Shown: positions 35,166-47,945 of the stretch, piece after piece
How positions within the stretch are numbered: position 1 is the stretch's first letter
How the letters are laid out: each line of letters opens with the position of its first letter
Assembly: GCA_007922225.1 (NCBI GenBank)
Contig: ML679956.1
Coordinates: 15,783,049-15,847,048 of the forward strand
Source of the DNA: Emydura subglobosa
Taxonomy: Eukaryota > Chordata > Testudines > Chelidae
Length of the DNA stretch: 64,000 nucleotides
Reading direction: 5' to 3'
Notes under the pieces: model-generated
What the model was told of the DNA's origin: nothing
The model's input: the letters and a program-made list of their open reading frames with translations, nothing else
Database searches by the model: none
Made by a program: the position numbers and the translations under genes

Positions 35166-38100
35166 GAAAATAAGCAAAACCACAAAGAAGCCACATTCAC
35201 CCCTGCTGTAATGTCACTAAAGTTGATGGAGTTATTTGGGTAGGGTATGATCCATTGGTTTTTCAAATGTTCTGTCTGGTCTCGATTTTAAAATGGATGG
35301 GTTGTTTTACGACTAGTAAGATTCATAGTTACTCATACTAAGACAAGAGTCATCAAATCTCATCTTTCAAGACACGAGCTGATTGATCAGTATCTGGAAA
35401 AATTTGCTCCTCTCACTCCTTTCAGCACTCTATAACATGGATACAATTCACCAGCGCATTGTGGGAGAGGTTTTACTTTTCTCTGCTGTATGAGAGGTAC
35501 ACAGGCATCAGATCCAATTGTGGTGTGGAGAATCCTAAATTTTGCATATTCTTCACCAAAAATCATAGAGGTATTTTTGTGGACTCCTCCAATCCTTCTG
35601 TCAATGGAAAGTAAGAAGGGGCAGAATTCCCCATTTCCTAGAAATTCACTTATTTGGGAGATGTGCTGAAGGCTAGAACATGCAGTATGGAGACCTGTGC
35701 CTCTTTGCTGGCTCCTGCTGGCTTGATCCCCTGTCAGTGCTGGCCACTGCCCCTGCAACCCATTCTGAAAAGGGAATTTCCATAGCTCTGAACGGGCTGT
35801 GCTCAGGGTGGAGTCCTCATGACACTGATTTCCAGACCACAGAGATTTGGAGAAGCTTTGGAATTCGTTACACATACAAACCTTGGAGAATGTATCTGAC
35901 AAAAAACCATGCTGAATTTAAGTTTCAGCCATTATAATCATCAGTCCCATCAGCAGTATCAATATTAAGACTCTGGGCAAACAAATAGCACACCATAGCT
36001 ATGGTTCAAAGTTCAATGAAGTCCCCATTGATCTGAGCCTATGGCTGAATCTTTTCCAGTACTTCAATTTACAGCAGTTATTTTCTTGTTATAATTATTT
36101 CATAAGATGCTAAAAATTGTCAGTTGTTGAATATAACTGATTTTAAGAACACACTAGTTTTGGATCAATTTCTGAATTAAGTTCAGAATGAGTTATTTTG
36201 GGTCTATTTTTGTTTGTATCAAAATAGATGCTTCAGTGTTTTTAGCTGTTTTAGCAGCAGCTGTTGCCACTGACTACATTGCTGTAGCATGAATACAAGT
36301 TGGATCCAAGATTGTTATTTTGATGGCAACTTAAATTGTGCATTGATTTTTTTTCATGACGGGTCATGCTATGCATTAGAGAATTGTTCTAACAGTACTT
36401 GAAATTTACATAAAAAAGAAATATCTAATGTCCATGATAAACTATGTTCAACTAACCTAACAACAGTCATAGTCTGTAAAAACTGCTAAACTATAACTTT
36501 GTCTATTAGTTATGTCTGTATTCAGTTACATTATATCCTAATTCAGATTTACCAGACTGCCTACATTTAGGTAGTCATTTTCTTAAGCAGTATTAGCCTA
36601 AGGAATCAACTGGCAAAGAATTCTCAAGTTAGAAATCTCAGCTTCCCTCCTAAACTTGATTGGATCTGAAATACAAGACACAAGAAAACCTCTCACAATC
36701 TTTCAATCTTCCAGTCAAGCAACTTCTACTATTCTACTTGTGGCTTTCAAGTTACTTCCTTTATCACATTACATTTGTTGATGATTAATTTGATGAGTTG
36801 AATTCTCCAGATTTAACAAAATCAAAAGCTTGTGAGGAAATAAAATTCCTACCACTGTCTGTCAAATATTAAAAGTTTGGATTTTTTTCCAGTAAAGGTG
36901 AAGTAGTTCTACTAAAATCAATATGTAAAGGGACTAGTCATTGAGTACCAAAAGCAGGATTTGATCCCAAATATTTAACTGAAATATAAAGAATTATTGC
37001 TCCCTGGAAACCTCCACTCTCCCCTTCCCTGCTATATCTCCACGCAACGAAATAGCCTTCACTCACATAAGCATGGCATTTGTGGATAATGTATGTTGAA
37101 ATGATTTAAACAAGTTAAAGTTTCTGAAATACAGATGGGTAGTAATTTGCATGTTTGATTTATTTTAAATATTCCTATAATATACAGTTTCTTGACAGAA
37201 TTTGAAGTGTGGTCGCTGCTTGGTGCTTTTGGTTTTACAAACTGGATGATAATTGACCTGAAGCTTTTAAGCAAACACACCCATCAAATAAGCCAATTTA
37301 ATATAAGTGAATTTTTTTTTGGAACATCTGTACTGAAAGGAAAAATTAGCCTTTCAACCAGGGCCAACTGTAGATTCTTCAAACATTTTCCATGAAAAAA
37401 GACTTCCACTGCTTCTCTCATTTTTGGACTCATGGGGCTATTTTTCTAATAATGGCCCACTGCTTGCAAAAGCTGATGTCTGCCACTCTTAACACAGGTT
37501 ATACAATATAAGGTAAAGATTTCATTTTAAAGATACAGTATTGAATAAAGTATTAATAGAAACTGATGGCAGGAACCAATCCAAAACAGCAACATATCCT
37601 CTGTTACAAGTTGTGTCATTTCAACCATTATATAGCCTATTTCCATTAATTAGGTTTTAGCTCTTACAGAGCTGGGAGTCAAGGAGGGAAGGGAACCTCT
37701 CAAACCATTAAAATCTCAACCTCTGCAACTTATTTTAGAAGTCAGTGCACCACTGAGCTCGTTATGCATGTAAAACTTCGCAGAAGATGACTGATCAGCT
37801 CCAATGTCTCACTTCTTCAGCTCCTGAGTTGAAAAGTAGACCATAGCATATAAGGAATTTTCACCTGAAGTTTAAAATGCCTGTATACAGAGAAGTTTAA
37901 TTTATTATTCTAATGACTTTCACAGCATGAGATTCTCACTGGGAGACATGCCTGTATGCATTTAATAAGGCTGCAGAGATTGGGACTATTCCTGAAGGAC
38001 TCTCCAAATCATTTCCAAAGCATCTTTTTATAGCTAGCAACGTATAAATTATGTAAAAAGGCATTTAGATGGATACCATCTAATCTATTGGACTGTTAAC

Positions 38101-39213
38101 CCCTCTGTGTTACATTAATCCATAAGACTGAAAAGAATCCACTTTTAGCATCAAAACCCTGTTAACAATTTAGATGTAATGGTCTAGGCAACAGAAACGT
38201 AAAGAAGTATGCACACTGTTCTCTTTCCTCCCCATTGAGACCTAGATAGCACATTTATAACAAATTCTGTCTCTATTATGCTGATGTTTGCATCCAGCAA
38301 CCACAAGACCAAACTCACTACTAATCATCTCAGTACTGGACTGCAGGAAACTTAGTAAAGAGGTCAGATATTTCCCTCCTAGTAAATGGACATCTTACCT
38401 TCCTTATCATTGGAACCACAGTTTCTTTGGGGCGGAGGGATGCAGGAAGAGGATGCCCCCAGCCCACACACAGTGGAATTTTCCTAATCTCCATCCAATT
38501 GCCCTGCAGTAGAAGATATGGAGGTCCAATGTTCTGCCTTAACACTTCATGAAAGGAATTAATTTTTACTTTAAAACCCTATTAAAAGTAAGATTCATTC
38601 CTGTTGGAAGAGGTACAAAGCTAGTTTCTCTTCTCTGTTCTTCTTCATAAAAGACCTTCTGCACATACTTGGAACTCACATACCATGGTAATGAATACTA
38701 TAGAAATGACTAGAGAGATAGATAAGGTTGGGGCCAGGAGTAAAATTCACCAAGTTGGCTAGTAATAGAGGCTAGTGCAGTGAGTCAAATATTTCTCCTC
38801 TTCCTCCACTGAAGTTACAAGCAACACCTCCAGGACACTTCCAAAGCCTACAGTTATGGATACAAGGCACCAAGCCTAGCATACATGGCAGCCTGGAGAG
38901 GTTAGGTGACTCAGGCTCATTGATATAACTAGACAGACTAAAAGCCATAGACAAAAAGCCACAGACTGACCTACATCTACTAGTATGAGCATCACTCCCC
39001 ATTGATGAAGGTCAGTAAATGACCCAAAATGAACTGTAATTTTATGTTTGCTTTGTGAAGCTGTCTACCCAGAGGTCAGCTCAGGTTGGGGCTGCAGGAC
39101 AATTCACTCATATGCTAAGAGAAATCAAAAGAAGTGTCAAAAGTTATTGTAGTGTAATCAGGCCAATTCACTTGTGTGTTAGTGTAGTTCAAAGGAAACA
39201 ATAATGATATATA
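35166..39213. other. Non-coding DNA with one long uninterpreted open frame
   Basis: It contains a 171-residue minus-strand frame at 35387-35902 with no recognisable domain. The rest is AT-rich with no named repeat. No exon is supported. Confidence 0.4.
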
Positions 39214-39820
39214 TCATAGAACATTAGGTTTGGAAGAGACCACAGGAGGTCATCTAGTCGAACCCCCTGCTCAAAGCAGGACCAACCAAATCATCCCAGT
39301 CAGGGTTTTGTCAAGCCACACCTTCAAAACCTCTAGGGACAGAGATTTCACCACGTCCCTCGGTAACCCATTCCAGTGCTTCAGCACCCTCCTAGTGAAA
39401 AACATTTTCCTAATATCCAACCTAGGTCTCCCTCACTGCAACTTGAGACCATTGCTCCTAGTTCTGCTATCTTCTACCACTGAAAACAGCCTAGTTCCAT
39501 CCTCTCTGGAACCCACTTTCAGGTAATTAAAGGCTGCTATCAAATCCCCCCTCATTCTTCTCTTCTGCAGGCTAAATAAGCCTAGTTCCCTCATCCTCTC
39601 CTCATAAGTCATGTGCGCTGGCCCCCTAATCATTTTTGTTGCTGGACTCTTTCCAATTTGTTGACATCCTTCCAGTAGAGGGGGGCCCAAAATTGGACAC
39701 AATACTCCAAATGAGGCCTCACCACTGCCAAATGGAGGGGGAATAATCACTACTACTACTACTCCTCCTACTAATGCAGCCCAATGTGCCATTAGCCTTT
39801 TTGGCAATTGGTATGTCTTC
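39214..39820 (-). mobile_element. CR1 LINE 3' end with C-terminal coding remnant
   Basis: Reading in reverse, the frame 39822-39433 gives '[20 protein letters not shown]' followed by '[20 protein letters not shown]', the conserved C-terminal tail of the CR1 reverse transcriptase protein. After one stop the same frame continues with '[20 protein letters not shown]'. The element ends with the CR1 3' signature inverted at 39214 ('catagaacattaggtttgg'). It is a severely 5'-truncated copy of about 600 bp. An in-element (ACT)n/(CCT) expansion lies at about 39748-39772. Confidence 0.92.
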
Positions 39821-39835
39821 ACTTATCTATAATCT

Positions 39836-40600
39836 GTTAATTGCTATCACATTACATTATGTACATCTCTGTAATTAGTTAACCCTAGATCAAAAGTGTG
39901 TGTTAGTGTTAAGAAGAGAGTGTACTTGATGTGTAAACTTCATGAAAACTAATGAACGATTGTTGTTTGCTATTACATTACCTTTTACATTGCGTATGTC
40001 CCTGTAATTATATTACCCATCAAACACCATTTGGAGCCTTGAAAATGTAAATGAAGAAGATGCTAACCTCAAAGCAAAAGCCATTGTGTTCAACAATGGA
40101 AATTCACTGGCCCAGATGGGTGAAGACACTGTTCAGACCGTCTTCTGTGAGCAGAAGCTATAAGCACTGATTCAAAGGCATAATCCCTATCTCTGGACTG
40201 TTTGGATTGTAACAGGGTGGAATATCTGGACAAGAAGATGGAAATCCCCAGAATTATTCTGTGTAACCCTGAAAGACTTTTGGGAAACTAGCAGATTACT
40301 ACATCTCTGCTATCATTTTGGATTTAACCTCTCGATAATTTTTATTCCTTTTCTTAGCTAATAAATCTTTAGTTAATTTATTAGAGAATTTGCTGCCAGC
40401 ATTGTCTCTGGTGTGAGATCCAGAGTACCAAACTGATCTGCGGTAAGTGACTGAGCCTTTGGGATTGGGAGTAGCATAATATAATATAATATGATTATCA
40501 CAAAGTCCAATTTGTCTGGGTGGTAAAAGAAGCTGGAGAGGCTAAGAGGATTGTCTCTGACTCCATGGTAAGACAATATAGTGATCCAGGAATTCACGTT
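39836..40600 (+). mobile_element. LTR-like dispersed element (candidate solo LTR)
   Basis: I recall this phrase set ('ttggattgtaacaggg', 'gctaataaatctttagttaa', 'ggtgtgagatccagagtacc', 'gtctgtctgggtgg'-like) from high-copy chelonian sequences with LTR character. Seen directly are an imperfect tandem duplication near the left side (39841-39885 and 39966-40015) and a polyadenylation signal AATAAA at 40360-40365. No protein remnant is visible. Boundaries and class are uncertain. It could instead be another type of long non-autonomous element. Confidence 0.4.
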
Positions 40601-40714
40601 TGTTACTGGCTTGGTTGAAAGCTGATTAATTATATCACCAGTTTGTGGTGTCTGCCCTGTTTTCTGACAGACTGACCTAACACTCACAGTTGTGAACCAC
40701 TCTAGACAGCATGA

Positions 40715-40770
40715 CATCCAGCAAATTTCTGCTTCTTCAACCAGCATCATCCAACAAATTTCTGCTTCTT
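40715..40770. repeat. 23-bp direct repeat
   Basis: The 23-bp unit at 40715-40737 recurs at 40748-40770 with one mismatch, separated by 10 bp. Confidence 0.9.
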
Positions 40771-41972
40771 ACTTGGTATCATACTAGTATTTATTATGAG
40801 TGAAGATATATTAAATCTATCTAGTCTAATCTTCTTATATCATGCTTACCTGCAAGCTGCAAATCCCTTCAAGTTCAAGGGAAAAGGGAAAGGCCTATTC
40901 AAAGTCTCAAATCTGAATCAATTTCTGCAGTTCTGGTTCTGCGAGGATCTAAAACCAGAAGGAAATTATTTTCCAGTTCCAGGGTTCGAAGTGACCAAAA
41001 TCTTGTTAAAATAGCCAATCTTAGGGTACTTCTGCCATTTGAGGCCAAAACCTCATGAGAACAACAGCACAGATTCCCATGCCCTGGAATCCAGACCAGG
41101 TAATTGAGCCTCAAACTTGAACCATAGCTTGACCATAATCCAGACTCAAATCTGAATATCATCTCCTTGGACCATTTCTAATTAAGAGTAACCTTGATTT
41201 GATTTTTATCTCAGTAAACAGACATGCTGGATACAAACATTTTTCACATCATATCTGGAGAGTAGATAATATATACATCAAAAGAGGTTTTTTTCCCCTT
41301 TACTGAATGATAGTTTTTGCAAGGCATGCCCACAAGTAAAAATCATGTTAAAACATTTGACAAGAATGTTCACTATTTTTTCATCAAAACTGACTGCATG
41401 TTTCTGGTTTCAAAGACACTTTGTCAGTTTACCAATGTAAGTGACCACTTTTCATGCACACAAGCAAAGCAGAAACAACCAGAGACTTATGAATACTTAT
41501 CAGATTGTGTGAAAGTCAGAGTCATCACACTCCTGTCTGACTTTCAATAGCAGGGAACTTTTGGGTCTCATTTGGGAATGAAAAGATGCTGTCATTACTC
41601 CAAGAGGCGAAAGATAGCCAAATGAAACTCTTTGTGAAAGCAATCCAATTATAGAACATTCTGATTAGAATATATGACACCAAGAAATTGCCTACTGGCA
41701 GCCATATATTTTCCCATTACAACAGCAAGACATACAATAAAAAGGAATTACTTTTCCAACTATGATTCCATTCAGAGGTTTATGAAACCTCAAACTGGCA
41801 TGAGACAACAGTCTCTGGAGTCCAAACATTAGAAAAAGAAGTGTATTTACAGCAAGTGTTTTCCCAGAGAATGAATATAAAATCTCTTTAATTGTATATT
41901 TTCAGATTTACTATTGCACAGTTGAAGCTTATTGACATCTCCCTACAATGTAAAACTTCACAGTTAAACAAT
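40771..41972. other. Non-coding DNA, nothing recognised
   Basis: AT-rich; no exon or repeat assignment is supported. Confidence 0.5.
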
Positions 41973-42272
41973 GAATATAAGAATGGCCATACTGGGTCGA
42001 TACAATGGTCCATCTAGCCCAGGATCCTGTCTTCCGACAGTGGCCAATGCCAGGTGATTCAGAGGGAAAAAACAAAGCAGGTAATCATCAAGTGATCCAT
42101 CCCCTGTTGCCCATTCTCAGCTTCTGGCAAACAGCAATCGCTGCCCATCCTGGCTAATAGCCATTGATGGACCTATCCTCCATGAACGTACTTAGTTCTT
42201 TTTTGAACTCCATTATAGTCTTGGCCTTTACAACATCCTGTTTAATAAAGAATCTATTGCCAAAAAGTATTC
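41973..42272 (-). mobile_element. CR1 LINE 3' end, about 300 bp
   Basis: It begins with the inverse of the 3' end seen at 30298 ('ataagaatggccatactggg'), continues with 'ggtccatctagcccaggatc' and runs into the inverse of the C-terminal coding region near 'tggcctttacaacatcctg'. Same CR1 subfamily as the 27.8-30.3 kb copy but in the opposite orientation. Confidence 0.9.
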
Positions 42273-44850
42273 TTCAGCAAGACCTTATGTAACGTTTACA
42301 GTATCTGATTTTTATTTAAGACGAAAGAGTGGATATTAATATAGAGCTGTTGATGAATGTCTAGTACACTAAGATACTGCAATGATTGCAAGCTAATAGC
42401 ATTGAAACTACCTGCATGCTGCCAGCACAGACACAACCGCAATCCTTAGCCAAAGGTTAGATCATTTTTGTAAAGAAATGCAAATCCAAAAAACCCAACT
42501 TCTCTCCTTTCCCCATCACGTCATAACATCCACTAAACTGTGCCATGGCAAATGTACAAATATATATACGTGCAGCCCCATCACTACTGAGTAACATTCA
42601 GTCCTGTGCTGAAGGCCGCCACCACTGAGAGTCTATGCAACACTTAAGTCCCACTCAGTGCTGAATTAACCCATCATTGAGCCCTAGGAAAACATACACA
42701 GATGTACCTTAGTTAACCCTCTCCTACCCAGGTCACTCAGTAACTGGCTCCCACTGCACGGACACACTACTAACCCCCTTGTGTCCACCTCCCCCAGGGA
42801 TCCCCGCTGCCTTCCCCCATATGGCCAATCTCTGTAGCTCAGCATCCAGTGCCCAGACGATTGCAGTGAAGCTCAGGCTGGTCATCTTGTTCAGCCAGTA
42901 CAGAAACCAGCCCCAGGGCAGCACCAAGGAGGAACATCACCACTGGCCAGTCTGCTGCCCACTCAGGTTTCGCACTGCTGCCCCTTCATCATGAGAAGAG
43001 GTGGCAGAGCTAAATCTGAGTGAATGGTGTTCTGACCTTTGTGTACTGGGTTGCAGTGCCACTCAAGTTGGGCCCGCTCCTCAAACTGGGCCCCTGACAC
43101 ATGCCTAGGTTGCCTATGCAGTAATCCAGCAGGGATTAGCTGCAATTTAAGTGGTGCATAAAGAAGTCTCTTGCTAACCCTCACCATAGTGGTGAATTTT
43201 AACTGTGCACCCATACACCACACACTCCTAGTGCACCCACACCAATGAAATTCAAATATTCTGGAGTCCTATTCACCCACCTCAGGATACAAGTAACGTG
43301 CAGTGAAGTCAAAGGGTGTTATTAATCTTCTGAAGGGGGAAAATCAAGCCCAGATAAAAAATATTAGTCTAATACGTTACTCAGCTATGGTTTAATGTGC
43401 CAGAAGTCACATTTATTCTTCCTTAACTAAGAATTGAGCATCATGTGACACTCTCCAGCAGGATATTCATGGTAAAGGTAAACACTCAATTAAACACAAG
43501 CAGATGGCACTTCCAGCACCCGCCACTCCCTTTCTCATTATTGCTATCCATTAATTCATTTCCTCTGTAGCTATAGCCTCAGGGAGGTTTCATTGCAGCA
43601 ACGCAACGTTTGATGTGGAGAGCAGCTCTAAAAACATTCGGGGAAGATCCTCAGCTGCTGTACAACAGCATAGCTCCTCTAACTTCAGCTGCAGAAAATG
43701 TTACTCAGTTTCTTCTACTACATGAGTGTCCATGACAAAGTGATTCCAATATGCATCACGCTGGCGCAAAGGTGAACTCTAGCTAAGATTGTCCAAAAGG
43801 CAAGTGCTGTTACAATGTTACTTGTACCGAGTTTCAAAAGGAAAAGCATTGTATTGTCAGAAGGTTAATGTTCCACCACATTTGGCCTGCACCTAATATT
43901 GTTAGAAACAGCATTTGCTGAAATTTGGGATTTCCAGTTTGCTGGAAATTTCAACATTTTGAAATTTGATTTCAGTCTGATTCAGACCCATACCTGGGGG
44001 CAGTCCACATGGTAGGACTGCCCCAAAACTGTGGTCTCCCAGTCCCTAGACAATCTGCATGGCAGGGATGCCTCATAGCCCACTAGGCAGGCTGGCAGGA
44101 AACCTGGTAGATTTCCTCCCGCCTGAAATAAAGCGAAAGTTCATCAAACCTGACTCACTTGTGAGAGAAATTTCAGGCTCGATGAACTGGCATTTTCTGA
44201 ACAGTTCTAGTGTTTAACCATGTTGTTTTTTTTACTTGTTGAAACACTTTTAAAATACAATTCCAGCTAAAATTGGTTCTAACTTGATTGAGCCAGCCAG
44301 CATGGACACTGCTGAGTTAAAACTGTTGAACACTCAAAAGACTTAGGGTGAGAGCCTAATCCCCACTCTGGCTCCTTTATGCTACATAGAAGGGCCAGAG
44401 TGACATAAGAATAAAAGCCCCATAACAAACCAGGGGAGGATTCCCCACCAACAGGAATAGCTGAAGTCAACCACAAGGCACTTCTCCATGCACCCCCATG
44501 GTGAACCGCTGCTTAAGAGGAATGTTGGGGGTGAGGCTGGAAGGCGCAGGCCAGGGGCCAGGCCACTGCAGACAATGCTGCAGCACATACGGCAACTCTG
44601 TGAGGCTGCCATAACTCAGACAAGCTCCAAGGCTTGTCCAGTGCAGTTCAAGACTGGAAGGGTGCAAAGGGGGGCTTAAAGACAGCATACCCACCCCCAG
44701 ACTGCAAGTCTTACCCTTAAAGTTGAGTTAAAACTGCTTTTAGAAGCCATGCTCTGGAGGTGTTTACATACCATTCCATAGTACAGTAAAAAACAAACAA
44801 AAACAAACTGCAGCGTACATGGGGCCTTGGGCTAACATCAGATAATACCT
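42273..44850. other. Non-coding DNA with two unnamed dispersed-repeat-like stretches
   Basis: 43905-44215 carries 'gctggaaatttcaacatttt' and 'gatgaactggcattttctga', which resemble a dispersed reptile element. 44340-44700 is GC-richer than its surroundings and has weakly inverted ends ('cactctggctcctttatgc' versus 'ggtgcaaaggggggc'). Neither can be assigned a family. Confidence 0.35.
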
Positions 44851-45000
44851 GTTGGCAACGATATTGTTTGTTTGCCTTCCAGGGATAGTTTGACTCCATT
44901 GGGATGACTCAGGCTAGTAAGCTCTGTGACTAGTAATAATTATTTACAGAGGCAAGCTCTTATACTGTAAGTTCTTTGGGACAGAGTATCCATCCTCTTC
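44851..45000 (+). repeat. Left copy of a 150-bp direct repeat flanking the retrotransposon
   Basis: It aligns without a gap to 48851-49000 at an offset of exactly 4000. I count about 122 of 150 identical positions (81 percent). It ends where the 5' untranslated part of the element starts. The likely reading is a long target-site duplication. Confidence 0.85.
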
Positions 45001-45673
45001 AGGGACTGTCACCTTGCTGTGGTGAAGGGGCTTGCGTGTTCCAATGACCCTCAGAACTATGTTGCCGGAAGTTTCGTGATCCTGTAGGGTCACCCAAGAC
45101 GAATAGGCCTGAAGTGAGGTTCCAGACAAAGTACAGTGCAACTCACCCTCCTAAGTCCTCAACAGTAGATCAGGTGTCTTCTGGATCTCAACAGCTGTGA
45201 AAGTGGATGAAGGCTGATGCAATCTGGAGATCTCCTGCCGTCTCAGACCTTCCCCTGCCACTGGGCTTCAGACCTCCAGCTTGCCATGATCGTGTAGTTG
45301 CTATAGGCGCACCAGCCTCCCCACGTTAAATGAAATCACGTGCAGGCTTCTACAGCAGGAAATAACATTCTCCAACCTTCCAAGTCCTCCGGCAACAGAC
45401 TAGTGATGACGGGGACAGGATAAGTGAATCTGGCAATCACTACCCACGAATCTGCATATAGGCAGCGGAGTTAGATGGTCGTCTGGCACCTGGACTGAAA
45501 TGGCTGCAATTCAGCAGCTGCTATCATGACGAAACAGTCATTTTTAGGATCCCCTCTGCTCACCGTGTACAGAGAGAGGACTTGGAAAAGGTGCCCCAAA
45601 CCTAGGCTGTCTCACCCACTCCTGGCTGGTTTATCACATCCACATGCCTGTGGTTGAAATTATAAAAAGAGAC

Positions 45674-46440
45674 TTTTGCTACATGGAATGTTCGCACTCT
45701 GATGGATAACAAAGATAATGCATGAAGAAGAATTGCTATCATTGCCAGGGAACTTGCGAGATATAACATTGATGTCACTGCCCTGAGTGTGACAAGGTGC
45801 CTAGATGAAGGTCAACTGAGAGAAGAAGGTAGAGGTTATACTTTTTTTCTAGAAAGGGAAATCTGCAGAGGATAGGTGCATTCATGGTGTTGGCTTATCA
45901 ATAGAAAAGAAGTTTGTTAGGCAGAATTACCTGTAGGAGTCAATGAACGCCTTATGACTCTCTGTTTCAAGCTTAGTAACAACCAGTATGCTATTGTCAT
46001 CAGCGCGTATGCCCCATCACTTGATGCTGACAAGAATACCAAGGAAAAATTCTATTCAGATCTTGACCAAGTCCTGACTAATACTCCCAAGGAGGACAGG
46101 ATTATTCTCATTGGAGATTTCAATGCTAGAGATGGGCATGAATCAGATCTTTGGAATGGCGCTATTGGAAAAGAAGGCGTAAGGAAGGCCAACTCCAACG
46201 ACATCCTCCTCTTGAGTAAATGCACAGAATATGGCCTGGTTATCAAGAATACCATCTTTAGACAAAAAGAGAAGTATAAGACGACCTGGAGATATCTTCG
46301 CTCCAGGCATTGACACCTTCTTGACTATATTATCGTCAGAGCTTAAGATCAGAAGGATGTCGGCACCATGAGGGCCATGCATAGAACTGATGACTGTTGG
46401 ACAGACCATCACTTCGTTAGATCCATCATGAACTTTCATA
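45674..46440 (+). pseudogene. APE endonuclease domain remnant
   Basis: It starts with 'TWNVRTLMDN' near 45680, the usual N-terminal strand of this endonuclease family. It continues in pieces through 'YNIDVTALSV' and 'GVNERLMTLCF', then a long clean frame at 45954-46313 containing 'YAIVISAYAPSLDADKNT', 'LIGDFNARDG' (GDFNAR at 46113-46130, the metal/phosphate site) and 'KYKTTWRYLRSRH'. After a stop, 'LLDYIIV' and 'CWTDHHFVRS' supply the remaining D-H catalytic motif. The enzyme would nick target DNA for target-primed reverse transcription. At least three stops interrupt it. Confidence 0.85.
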
Positions 46441-47049
46441 TCGCTTCAAGGCACTATAAGCAGACAAAATCAGTACAAAATAAATTCAACATCAAGTCTC
46501 TTCAAGATATAGTGACTAGGGAGAAACTACAGCAGTTTGTCCAAGACAGGTTCACCAACATGAATGAAAATTTCTGGTCAATGAAAATTTCTGGAAGGAA
46601 TTAAAAGACTGACATTCTCTTGGCTGAGTCAATTGGCTATGTCACCCACCATGATCAAGATTGGTTTGATGAGAATGATGCTGAGATTCAGGGCCTGTTT
46701 GACCAGAAAAGAAAAGCTCATCGCATATGACAAAATGATATATCACACAAACAGAAGAAATAGTCATATAAGCAACTCAAGGCTGAAGCTCAAAGGAAAA
46801 GTTGCGACATCAAAAATAGGTGGTGGCGAGAAAAGGCCAAGGAGATCGAACTCTACACTGATAAACATGACATGAGGACCTTTTTTCAGGCAACAAGGGC
46901 CATTTATGGTCCACGCTCTCATGGCCTCACACTATTTCAAGATGGGTCAACATACTTTAAGGATAACGAATCCATCAAAGCCAGATGGGAAGGAGCATGT
47001 TGAACCATGAGTTAATTGTTTCTGACTATTGAATCCATAGCTCAATGAC
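46441..47049 (+). pseudogene. Linker of the non-LTR retrotransposon protein
   Basis: Charged, helical-looking fragments in alternating frames ('DWFDENDAEIQGLFDQKRKA', 'WWREKAKEIELYTDKHDM', 'TFFQATRAIYGPRSHG') match the connection between endonuclease and reverse transcriptase in this family as I recall it. Broken by several stops. Confidence 0.7.
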
Positions 47050-47945
47050 ATGAAAGAGAATCACTTGCTGATCCCCCTGCCCTCGAAAAAATAACGAGCC
47101 ATCATGCAAACTAAGAACAACAAGGCAGCAGGACCAGATGGCATACAAGCCATAGTCTACAAGTTTGGAGGTGAAGAACTGATAAAGAAGCTCCACAAAC
47201 TCTTTCTTCAGATCTGGTATAATGAGTGGATTCTAGAAGATTTGAGAAATGCCAATATTGTTAAAATCTTTAAGAAAGGAGACAAGTTGGAGTGTGGAAA
47301 TTATCAAGGCATTGCCATACTATCTACAGCAGGGAAAATTCTTGCCCGTATTCTCTTAAATCGATTACTTTCCCTTGCTGAGGAAATATTACCGGAATCT
47401 AATTGTAGCTTCAGACCATCTTGTGGGACAATTGAAACAATCATCGTTGCCCGCCAAATCCAGGAAAAGTCTCGGGAACAAATTCAGTACCCGTACATGG
47501 CCTTTATCAATTTAACAAAGGCCTTCGACTCTGTCAGTCGTGAAGCCAGGTAGAAGGTGCTGGCCAGATTTGGTTGCCCTCCAAAATGTATTAACGTCCT
47601 AAGGTTTCTTCACGATCAGATGACTGTTACCGTTCTTCATAATGGCTTGGAGACGGACCCTTTTGTCATCAAAACTGGGGTTAAGCAAGGTTGAGTTATT
47701 GCCCCAATCCTGTTCTCTTACTTAGCCGTCATTCTGTTCCTCATCAAAGACCATCAAAGACCCCATTGGGGGTGACATTCAATATAGAATGGATGGATAT
47801 AGATCTTCAACGTCTCTGCTCGAAGCCTAAAATCCTCAGGATGTCCATTACTGATCTTCAGTATGCTGATGATTGTGCGATACTTGCACATACGGAGAAT
47901 GACCCTCGATCCACACTGGATTTTTTTGCACAAGCCTAGCAAAGC
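47050..47945 (+). pseudogene. Reverse transcriptase remnant of the APE-type element
   Basis: The clean frame 47104-47553 (149 residues) shows 'KAAGPDGIQA', 'IVKIFKKGDKLECGNYQGIA', 'LSTAGKILARILLNRL' and 'CSFRPSCGT', then motif A as 'MAFINLTKAFDSVSRE' (the usual first Asp of V-D-L-T-K-A-F-D is Asn here). After a stop it continues with 'VLARFGCPP' and 'KTGVKQG' (motif B). Motif C is intact as 'YADD' at 47862-47873. The first motif A Asp is lost and the frame is broken between 47553 and 47860. It would synthesise cDNA primed from the nicked target. Confidence 0.88.
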
